Source: Fibrobacter sp.
GTDB lineage: Bacteria > Fibrobacterota > Fibrobacteria > Fibrobacterales > Fibrobacteraceae
Assembly: GCA_017520105.1 (NCBI GenBank)
Contig: JAFWRL010000229.1
Location: 1 to 13,717, forward strand
DNA length: 13,717 bases
Direction: 5' to 3'
The notes below the pieces were generated by a model. That model made no database searches, was not told where the DNA came from, and saw only the letters and a list, made by a program, of their open reading frames with translations. Shown here one piece after another: positions 6,488 to 11,922 of the stretch. The translations under genes and the position numbers were made by a program. Position 1 is the first letter of the stretch. Each line of letters starts with the position of its first letter.

Positions 6488-7030
6488 TTATTTCTTGAAA
6501 ATTATCAGCGACGATTCGCCGTAGCGGCGAACTTGCCCTTGGAAATCGTCGTCCTTGGCCCATTCGGGCAATTTGCGGCTCGGAGCCTCGAAAACGGCGA
6601 CACCGCCAGGATTCAGCCACTCGATAAACGGACGCAAATCCGGGTAATCCATGTCCTTGAAAGGCGGATCCGCATAAATCAAATCGAAACCACCGTCTGC
6701 GCAAAGCACTTCTTTCTTGAGCGTCAGTACATTTGTCTCAAGAAGTTTAAGTTTGTCCGCAACACCCATCGCCTTGTACGAGCGTTCGATCATCCTCGCC
6801 TGCGGACGTGCTAGTTCCACCGCCGTAACGCTTATGGCGCCACGGCTCACCGCTTCAAGCCCCATGATGCCGCTCCCGGCAAAAAGGTCCAACATGCGGA
6901 ATCCATCGACGCCCTGCAAAATGTTAAAGAGAGCTTCCCTTGTACGGGAAGCTGTCGGACGCGTTTTCATGGAATCCGGGGACTCGATGTTGCGTCCCCG
7001 TAAAAAGCCACCAGTAATACGAATCGGCAT
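6488..7030 (-). CDS. rsmD: 16S rRNA (guanine(966)-N(2))-methyltransferase
   Basis: A 180-residue SAM-dependent methyltransferase that modifies G966 (E. coli numbering) of 16S rRNA in the 30S subunit. It has the N-terminal family signature RITGGFLRGR and RPTASRTREALFNIL (24-38), SAM motif I, LDLFAGSGIMGLEA (47-60), and the amino-methyltransferase motif DPPF (121-124). The length is typical. The start ATG at 7030 is one base after the stop of the PilN/PilO-like gene, so it is translationally coupled to the pilus-like genes. It lies upstream of coaD, a frequent bacterial neighbour. Confidence 0.95.
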   Translation of the reverse strand: MPIRITGGFLRGRNIESPDSMKTRPTASRTREALFNILQGVDGFRMLDLFAGSGIMGLEAVSRGAISVTAVELARPQARMIERSYKAMGVADKLKLLETNVLTLKKEVLCADGGFDLIYADPPFKDMDYPDLRPFIEWLNPGGVAVFEAPSRKLPEWAKDDDFQGQVRRYGESSLIIFKK

Positions 7031-7031
7031 A

Positions 7032-8012
7032 CTAGCGAAGGACGAACATTTCGATACGCATCGCCGTCTGCGGATTCTTCTTTGCGAACTTGATATCGGT
7101 CTTGGGAACTCCTATGCGAAGCGGAGATTCGGCAAACACGTTAAAGAAGTTCAGCAAGTCCGCAAAGTCGGCCGTCGATGTCACGTTATACGCATAGCGC
7201 TTATAGACACCAAAGTCTTCGACAATCGGCTTTTCAAGCCCCTTCAAAGCAACCTTGTTCGAAGAAGCCAAGGCCTTGAACGCCTTGATTTCAGAATTGA
7301 TTTCGGAAGCGGGAACAAAGCTCTGAACCGCATCCAAACGAGGTTGCGGAACGGAGAACTGGCCAAATGCAGCCACTTCGGTCGCGGCCTCAGATGCAAT
7401 CGGAGACTGGAACGACTTGCTCACCGCCTTGAGTCTGTCCATAAGCGTGTGCTGCGAAGATGCCTTTATGGCGACACCGCGAAGATAGTAGTAGTTCGGT
7501 GCCTGATAAACGCACTGCGTGAATCCGATATCATCCGGGACAGCCGTGTTGAGGAACGACAGGAACTGAGCCAGCGATGTCTTCTGGAACGAGAGTTTCT
7601 CAAGCGGCAAGTAGCTATTGTATTCCGTTCGTTTGTTGTTAAAAAGAGCCTGCGGATTAATTTCGCCGACAATCGCATTTACCGGCATAGCCGCACGAGC
7701 CTTCGCAATGGCATTTTGTTGTTCTGCGATTTCTGCGGCGGTCGGACCAGCAGGGGCCGTCGTAGCCGATTTTTTCGCCCCAATCAAGTTGAGATAGGAA
7801 TCCGGCAAGACACCATCCAACACCTCAGGAACGCCCTTGAAGCTGAGGAAACCACTAAAGGCAACAAAAGCAACCAATGCCGCAAGAGCCGCAGTCAAAT
7901 ACTTTTTCTTGTGCTGGCGTTCCACATCAGCCACGTTAGTCACGTGCAAATGCTGTGAAACGTTACCGGCGGTAGATTTTTCCGCTACCGCAATAAGGTT
8001 CATGTGAATCAT
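7032..8012 (-). CDS. PilN/PilO-like type IV pilus assembly membrane protein
   Basis: A 326-residue single-pass inner-membrane protein. The start ATG at 8012 has a strong GGTGGAGGG ribosome-binding site and forms an ATGA overlap with the PilM-like gene; a longer frame to 8060 lies inside that gene. The short cytosolic N-terminus contains MNLIAV, resembling the INLLP motif by which PilN docks into PilM. One transmembrane helix spans about 38-57. The periplasmic part has two ferredoxin-like candidates: 135-200 (LSFLNTAVPDDIGFTQ...YYYLRGVAIKA) resembles PilN, and 232-326 resembles PilO/GspM (LLNFFNVFAESPLRIGVPK). It could thus be a PilN-PilO fusion. Assignment rests on topology, weak motifs and neighbours, so it is moderate. 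Confidence 0.6.
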   Translation of the reverse strand: MIHMNLIAVAEKSTAGNVSQHLHVTNVADVERQHKKKYLTAALAALVAFVAFSGFLSFKGVPEVLDGVLPDSYLNLIGAKKSATTAPAGPTAAEIAEQQNAIAKARAAMPVNAIVGEINPQALFNNKRTEYNSYLPLEKLSFQKTSLAQFLSFLNTAVPDDIGFTQCVYQAPNYYYLRGVAIKASSQHTLMDRLKAVSKSFQSPIASEAATEVAAFGQFSVPQPRLDAVQSFVPASEINSEIKAFKALASSNKVALKGLEKPIVEDFGVYKRYAYNVTSTADFADLLNFFNVFAESPLRIGVPKTDIKFAKKNPQTAMRIEMFVLR

Positions 8013-8920
8013 ACACCCTCCACCAAATTCAGAGCCGCACCAACAGCTCCGACACAGCAAATCATATCACCAGGGTTCACGCTTTCGTCAGACGGAAGCT
8101 GCGACAAGGACGTCATGAGCGAAACGCTGTAATCACTCAACTTTTCCGTAAGGAGATTGACGAAGTGCTCGTTCGAAGCCATTTCACCACAAAGACGGAC
8201 ATCCGTTACATTCCTAACGGAATTCTCCGTTTCGGCAAGCTTCATCTGTTCGACAATTTCATTAGCAAGGATCGGATAAGCCATATCCTCGGTCTTCCCG
8301 ACCATCGAAAGCGTAGAAACACAGCGCAGCGCCAAGAGTTCGTCGCGGCGCATCCACATCAACGTGACGCCGGAGAAGTCCGCCTTCACGACGCATACGG
8401 CATCCTTGATTTTTTCGCCTACGTCCATGACGTTCAAAAGCGACAGCACATCGACTTCCATGGACTTCGGAGAGAGCACACGAGAACGGAAACCTTTGCG
8501 CAAGGCATCGACCCACTCCTTGCGAACCGCCATCACAAGTTCGTTATAGCCCAGGGTGTCATCACCGCTCAACGTCTTGGAATCGACAATATAGGCCCCG
8601 ACTTCCGCATTGGTAACCAGTTCGAGATACCAAGTCAAATACTGTTCCTTGCTCGTAGCGGCCTCTGGCGGAACATAGACCTTGCGGATAATCGACATCG
8701 TCGCAGGCATCGTCACCGATGTCGCCTCGATATTTTCAATATGGTTTTCATCGATCCACTGCTGGAGCGTGTTTTCGAAAAGGAATATATCGTAAATGGG
8801 GTTGCACTCCGTCGGAAGGACGGCGGTCTTAAGAACCATTTTCTCGGATGGATCCACGAGGGCCACCTTCATGGAGGTGTCGCTCACTTCAATGCCTAGA
8901 TATAACTTCGTACCACTCAT
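8009..8920 (-). CDS. pilM: PilM-like actin-fold protein of a type IV pilus-like system
   Basis: A 303-residue cytosolic protein. The N-terminus LGIEVSDTSMKVALVD (8-23) is the phosphate-1 strand-turn-strand of the ASKHA/PilM fold, and the C-terminus ends VGAVGAALNLVEGV as in PilM. The other nucleotide motifs are degenerate. The phosphate-2 region reads KADFSGVTLMW, and the usual GG of the adenosine motif reads CGE (244-246). ATP binding is therefore uncertain. ATG 8920 was chosen over GTG 8929; neither has a strong ribosome-binding site. In known systems PilM links the cytosolic motor to PilN. The 4-base overlap with the downstream PilN-like gene and the ComEA-like gene upstream support the call. 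Confidence 0.65.
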   Translation of the reverse strand: MSGTKLYLGIEVSDTSMKVALVDPSEKMVLKTAVLPTECNPIYDIFLFENTLQQWIDENHIENIEATSVTMPATMSIIRKVYVPPEAATSKEQYLTWYLELVTNAEVGAYIVDSKTLSGDDTLGYNELVMAVRKEWVDALRKGFRSRVLSPKSMEVDVLSLLNVMDVGEKIKDAVCVVKADFSGVTLMWMRRDELLALRCVSTLSMVGKTEDMAYPILANEIVEQMKLAETENSVRNVTDVRLCGEMASNEHFVNLLTEKLSDYSVSLMTSLSQLPSDESVNPGDMICCVGAVGAALNLVEGV

Positions 8921-8954
8921 AAAAAACACTTATGTAAAGTTTTATACCCTAAAA

Positions 8955-9437
8955 CTAATCAAAAATTATCGATTGTAACATGTTTTCAAGTTTTTTCTTT
9001 CCAATTCCATGCACTTTTTTGAGGTCAGAAGCCCCCTTAAACGGTCCAAATGTGTTCCTGTGCACAATAATTTTCTCCGCAAGCTTGGGTCCGACCCCTT
9101 TCAGGGCACACAAGTCTTCGGCACTCGCCGTATTGATGTGGAGCGGGAGCGAGACCACTTTTTTCGGTTTTCGGGGGAATTTTTCCGTCGGGGCAAGGCC
9201 CGCAGAGTCACTTACTTTGTCTAGACTCATGACAAGACCCGTTCCAGAATCCGCCCCCGCAACCGCAGGTAACGACGCGATTTCAGATGCAGGTGGAGAC
9301 GCATTCGCGACCACGATAGCATCACCGACCTCGAACGATTCGATAGACGGAAGTCCCCATGGGAGATAGCGGATAACAAGACCAATTGTAAAGAGGATTA
9401 TTGCGAGTTTGAGTATTCTTTTTTCAGATGCGTTCAT
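8955..9437 (-). CDS. ComEA-like membrane-anchored helix-hairpin-helix protein
   Basis: A 160-residue protein. A transmembrane helix (about 9-23) is followed by a low-complexity linker (about 30-95). A C-terminal double helix-hairpin-helix domain (99-160) has INTASAEDL, LKGVGPKLAEKII, GPFKGASDLKKV and HGIGKKKLENM. This is the ComEA layout, in which the domain binds double-stranded DNA outside the cytoplasmic membrane during uptake. The ATG at 9437, 8 bases after the kdsB stop, was chosen. An ATG at 9458 would overlap kdsB and add seven residues. Upstream of pilM-like and pilN-like genes it suggests a DNA-uptake or pilus link, but small ComEA-like proteins of unknown role are common. Confidence 0.8.
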   Translation of the reverse strand: MNASEKRILKLAIILFTIGLVIRYLPWGLPSIESFEVGDAIVVANASPPASEIASLPAVAGADSGTGLVMSLDKVSDSAGLAPTEKFPRKPKKVVSLPLHINTASAEDLCALKGVGPKLAEKIIVHRNTFGPFKGASDLKKVHGIGKKKLENMLQSIIFD

Positions 9438-9445
9438 TGCCTTTT

Positions 9446-10171
9446 CTAAAGGGAACATCTAGATAAAGGATTTAGCAAACGATCTAATAAAATTTTCTCG
9501 ACGTGGATTGCGTCCGAGGGGACATCCACCGAGATGCTCGGGTAAGCGCTCTGGACAATGCGGATGGGGCGGCGCCCAAGGATTCGCATCTGTTCCAGCG
9601 AACGCTCCAGCTCTATTTTATTCTGCGGAAGCGAGGCAAACTCGTCGCGGGCTTCGCGGGAGTAGGCGTAGATGCCCTGGTGCTGGAACCAGCGGTTCGC
9701 TTCTGCAGGCGGTACCGACCTTGTAAAGTCGATAGCCTCGCCGTCGCGAACGAGCACTTTCACGACGGTCTTGAGTTCTGCTTCTGCAGGGTTCAACGGG
9801 CACGCCACTGTCACCCAGCAGTCGGGGTGTTCCGAAAGGTCTTTAGCGACATCGCGGAGCACCGAAGGTTCTACAAGCGGTTCGTCACCCTGGAGATTCA
9901 CGACCAGGTCGAGACCGAGCTTTTGGGCGGCCTCCGCCACGCGGTCGGAACCTGTAGCGCACTCGCCCGTCATCACGCAGTCAAAGCCTGCCGCCGTGAC
10001 AACCGCCTCGATTGCCGGAGAATCCGTGGCACACACGATACGTTCGAAGCAACCGGCAAGCAGCGCCCGTTCCATCGTACGCACAATCATTTCCTTGCCG
10101 TTGAGCTTCAGGAGAGGCTTTCCAGGGAATCTGGACGACCCCATGCGGGCCGGAACAATACAGCTGACCAT
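9446..10171 (-). CDS. kdsB: 3-deoxy-manno-octulosonate cytidylyltransferase
   Basis: A 241-residue cytosolic enzyme that activates Kdo with CTP to CMP-Kdo for LPS inner-core assembly, so the organism is expected to have a Gram-negative envelope. Signatures are PARMGSSRFPGKPL (7-20), TGSDRVAEA (73-81), NLQGDEP (92-98) with metal-binding D96, QHQGIYAYSR (163-172), LERSLEQMR (188-196) and VDVPSD (215-220). The ATG at 10171 has no evident Shine-Dalgarno sequence. The upstream - strand is TTTCGCAAATTTCTAAT, so initiation may be leaderless or the promoter may be very close. The last codons overlap an alternative start of the ComEA-like gene. Confidence 0.95.
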   Translation of the reverse strand: MVSCIVPARMGSSRFPGKPLLKLNGKEMIVRTMERALLAGCFERIVCATDSPAIEAVVTAAGFDCVMTGECATGSDRVAEAAQKLGLDLVVNLQGDEPLVEPSVLRDVAKDLSEHPDCWVTVACPLNPAEAELKTVVKVLVRDGEAIDFTRSVPPAEANRWFQHQGIYAYSREARDEFASLPQNKIELERSLEQMRILGRRPIRIVQSAYPSISVDVPSDAIHVEKILLDRLLNPLSRCSL

Positions 10172-10243
10172 ATTAGAAATTTGCGAAATGGCGCAACTGG
10201 GTTTCGCGAAAGTACGCTAAAACGCCCAAAGCGCAGGGAGGCT

Positions 10244-10266
10244 GTAAAAGCACGCGAAAAGCGCGC
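10244..10266 (-). terminator. Candidate intrinsic terminator after gatC
   Basis: On the - strand, GCGCGC (10266-10261), loop TTTTC and GCGTGC (10255-10250) form a 6-bp stem with one G-U pair. It is followed by TTTTAC, starting 3 bases after the gatC stop. The U-run is short, so termination may be partial. The rest of the 98-base gap to kdsB contains a perfect 10-bp palindrome, TTTCGCGAAA (10202-10211), and two TTTCGC half-copies. Confidence 0.4.
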
Positions 10267-10269
10267 CGA

Positions 10270-10551
10270 CTACATCACCTTCGGGATGGCGAAGTGGTCG
10301 TTTTCGACAGCCGGAGCGTTCGCAAAAGCCTGTTCGAGCGTAAAGCCCTGCACCGGCACGTCTTCGCGGAGGATGGTCGCGCCGTTTTCGACAGCGGTCA
10401 TCGGTTCCACGTTCGAAAGGTCCAAAGCCTTCAATGCTTCGAGATGGTCGAGCATCTTGTCCAAGTGACCCTTGATAGACGGTATATCTTCTTCTGCAAT
10501 GCTCAAGCGAGACAACTTCGCGAGCTTCAAAACTTCTTCACGTTCAAGCAT
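10270..10551 (-). CDS. gatC: Asp-tRNA(Asn)/Glu-tRNA(Gln) amidotransferase subunit C
   Basis: This 93-residue subunit wraps around and stabilises GatA in the GatCAB complex, which converts misacylated Glu-tRNA(Gln) or Asp-tRNA(Asn). It shows the family pattern: N-terminal EVLKLAKLSRLSI, a central helix IKGHLDKMLDHLEALKALD, NVEPMTAV, LREDVP and a C-terminal ENDHFAIPKVM. The ATG at 10551 is preceded by AAAGAGG. gatA and gatB are not in the window, so the subunit gene is unlinked from at least its near neighbours. A candidate terminator follows directly. Confidence 0.95.
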   Translation of the reverse strand: MLEREEVLKLAKLSRLSIAEEDIPSIKGHLDKMLDHLEALKALDLSNVEPMTAVENGATILREDVPVQGFTLEQAFANAPAVENDHFAIPKVM

Positions 10552-10591
10552 AAAAACCTCTTTTTTACAGGATGCAAGATAGAAAAATTAA

Positions 10592-10619
10592 GTAGAAAGT
10601 AGGATGTAGGAAGTAGGAA
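10592..10619. repeat. Four tandem heptamers between rpn and gatC
   Basis: GTAGAAA, GTAGGAT, GTAGGAA and GTAGGAA follow each other without gaps, then GTTAC. The period is the same 7 bases as in the AGTTACT arrays elsewhere in the window, with a different unit. It fills the 79-base gap between the rpn stop and the gatC start, close to the gatC ribosome-binding site and 5' region. Confidence 0.75.
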
Positions 10620-10630
10620 GTTACGCTGAT

Positions 10631-11626
10631 TTACTTCGTCAAGACTTGCTCCTTGGAGAGCCTGCTTTGCCGAAGAGCGTCAAGCCTAGCCTCCATTTCT
10701 GCAATTTGCTCTTCGGACATGCCCATTTCTCGTAGGACTTTTTGAGTGTCGGTACGATTCTGAACAATTTCGACTTCAGCATTTTCAGCTTTCTGGCGTT
10801 CCGCTTCGGCTCTTTGATCGGCTTCAGCTATCTGTTGGCGAAAAACATCGCCAGCGCTGACGAATCCGTATTTCTGTCCAATGCTTTTGAATGCCATGTT
10901 CAACTCCTTCAGAACATCATTACCAAGGTACTCATTCAAATATAGACTAATCTTGTTCAGCAAACAAGAGAGCTCGTTGCGCGGCAATTTCTGCAATTTG
11001 GGCACGAACTGGCGGAACACATCAAGAAAAGCGTCCTTGTCGTAGGCATGTACCATTGCCGCTATTCCTAGGCCAGTCACCGCATCTTCACAAGCAAGAC
11101 AATCGCTGTCTGGAATGTCGGACATGTTCACAAACGCACAGCGAAATGGCAACACCATACCATGAAAATACTTGGGATAGTCCTTTTCGAGCAGTTCCAA
11201 CGGGTTCCAGTTTTCGCGCCCGTTATAGAATATGATTGCCATCGTCGGGAGTCCATCAAAAAGGCGGCCTTCGTCGAAGCGTTTCATTACGGAGCGTACA
11301 TAACGCGCAAGCTGATTGAACGAGTCAGCGTCACGGCCGGACTTGTGTTCTACGAGGATTCCCACAAATACGGGCGCTCCCGTAGCGACGTTCACGCGGA
11401 AAGCCAAATCCGCGTCACCCGTCTCGTACACCTCGGAATACGAATCCGGAATGCGGACAAGCGTATCCAAATTCACCGCAGCGAGAAATTCCGCCACGTC
11501 AACATTTACTTTTCCCGCAAGTTCAAGCAACAACCTAAGATGATTTACATCAGAAAAAAGCCAGCGAAAAAACGGATCGTGCGGCTTTCTCGCCTCTTTT
11601 TCTTGAGGCTTCTTTTCTTTGTCCAT
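10631..11626 (-). CDS. Rpn/YhgA-type PD-(D/E)XK nuclease family protein
   Basis: A 331-residue protein of the recombination-promoting nuclease / transposase_31-like family. The N-terminal hallmark DPFFRWLFSD (17-26) is present. The PD-(D/E)XK core is DADLAFRV (D73) followed by VGILVEHKSG, giving catalytic E93 and K95 (E-H-K). These are intact, so activity is plausible. NQLARYVRSVM, AIIFYNGRENW and a C-terminal coiled coil (about 255-320, rich in Glu/Ala/Gln) complete the family layout. The ATG at 11626 has AAAGGA upstream. E. coli RpnA is a DNA endonuclease that raises recombination; biological roles of most homologues are open. Family copies are usually multiple per genome and sit in variable positions. 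Here it stands alone between repeat-rich gaps, separating pcrA from gatC. Confidence 0.88.
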   Translation of the reverse strand: MDKEKKPQEKEARKPHDPFFRWLFSDVNHLRLLLELAGKVNVDVAEFLAAVNLDTLVRIPDSYSEVYETGDADLAFRVNVATGAPVFVGILVEHKSGRDADSFNQLARYVRSVMKRFDEGRLFDGLPTMAIIFYNGRENWNPLELLEKDYPKYFHGMVLPFRCAFVNMSDIPDSDCLACEDAVTGLGIAAMVHAYDKDAFLDVFRQFVPKLQKLPRNELSCLLNKISLYLNEYLGNDVLKELNMAFKSIGQKYGFVSAGDVFRQQIAEADQRAEAERQKAENAEVEIVQNRTDTQKVLREMGMSEEQIAEMEARLDALRQSRLSKEQVLTK

Positions 11627-11659
11627 GAATTATCCTTTCTCTTACTTAGAGACAAACTC

Positions 11660-11701
11660 ATATAAAGAACGATATAAGGAAAGGATATAGAAAACGATAT
11701 A
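11660..11701. repeat. Four ATATA blocks at 12-13 base spacing upstream of rpn
   Basis: ATATA occurs at 11660, 11672, 11685 and 11697 (steps 12, 13, 12). The outer context ACGATATAA occurs exactly twice, at 11669-11677 and 11694-11702. The spacing is near one helical turn or slightly more. The block sits 34-75 bases ahead of the rpn start codon, where a 5' leader or operator would lie. Confidence 0.55.
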
Positions 11702-11733
11702 ATAAATTCAGCCCATCAGAACTGATTGGTTAT

Positions 11734-11762
11734 AATCTAACAAAGTCGTTCAAGAAAAGCAA
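11734..11762 (-). promoter_or_regulatory. Possible sigma70-like promoter for rpn
   Basis: On the - strand, TTGCTT (11762-11757) and TAGATT (11739-11734) are separated by 17 bases, in an A/T-rich region about 110 bases ahead of the rpn start. Match quality is modest and the promoter consensus of this organism is not known to me. Confidence 0.25.
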
Positions 11763-11804
11763 GAGGTTGTTTCGTTTTTTGTTTATTTTGTCAACAACAG
11801 TTAG

Positions 11805-11844
11805 CAAAATAAAAGGAGATGCCCCGTCGGAGCGGGGCATGACA
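11805..11844. repeat. Palindromic REP-like element, copy 3 (intergenic), possible terminator of pcrA
   Basis: GGAG, arms ATGCCCCG (11819-11826) and CGGGGCAT (11833-11840), loop TCGGAG, then GACA. The loop is identical to the hrpB copy at 265-294. On the - strand the 8-bp GC-rich stem is followed by CTCC and then TTTTATTTTG, so it could end pcrA transcription. The gap 11627-11920 (294 bases) otherwise holds the rpn 5' region and a heptamer array. Confidence 0.75.
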
Positions 11845-11860
11845 TGCAAGGTTAGACTGC

Positions 11861-11922
11861 ACAAAGCGACTTTGTCGCGATTATTTCAATTCCTAACTCC
11901 GCTTTTCGAATTCCTAATTACT
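11861..11922. repeat. Hairpin plus heptamer array running into the pcrA stop
   Basis: ACAAAG (11861-11866) and CTTTGT (11870-11875) form a 6-bp stem with loop CGA. Then AATTCCT, AACTCCG, CTTTTCG, AATTCCT and AATTACT follow in 7-base phase from 11888 to 11922. The last unit overlaps the pcrA stop codon (11921-11923). Hairpin followed by heptamers is the same order as in the 36-bp units at 1805-1876. Confidence 0.65.

Noticed and set aside
6717..7958. Long + strand open frame (413 codons) opposite the PilN/PilO-like gene and rsmD
   Set aside because: It lies antisense to two well-supported genes, has no recognisable domain, and its Arg/His/Ser-rich composition is typical of a shadow frame.
9503..10468. 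Long + strand open frame (321 codons) opposite kdsB and gatC
   Set aside because: It is fully antisense to two clear enzyme genes, has no motif, and its composition is that of a complementary frame.
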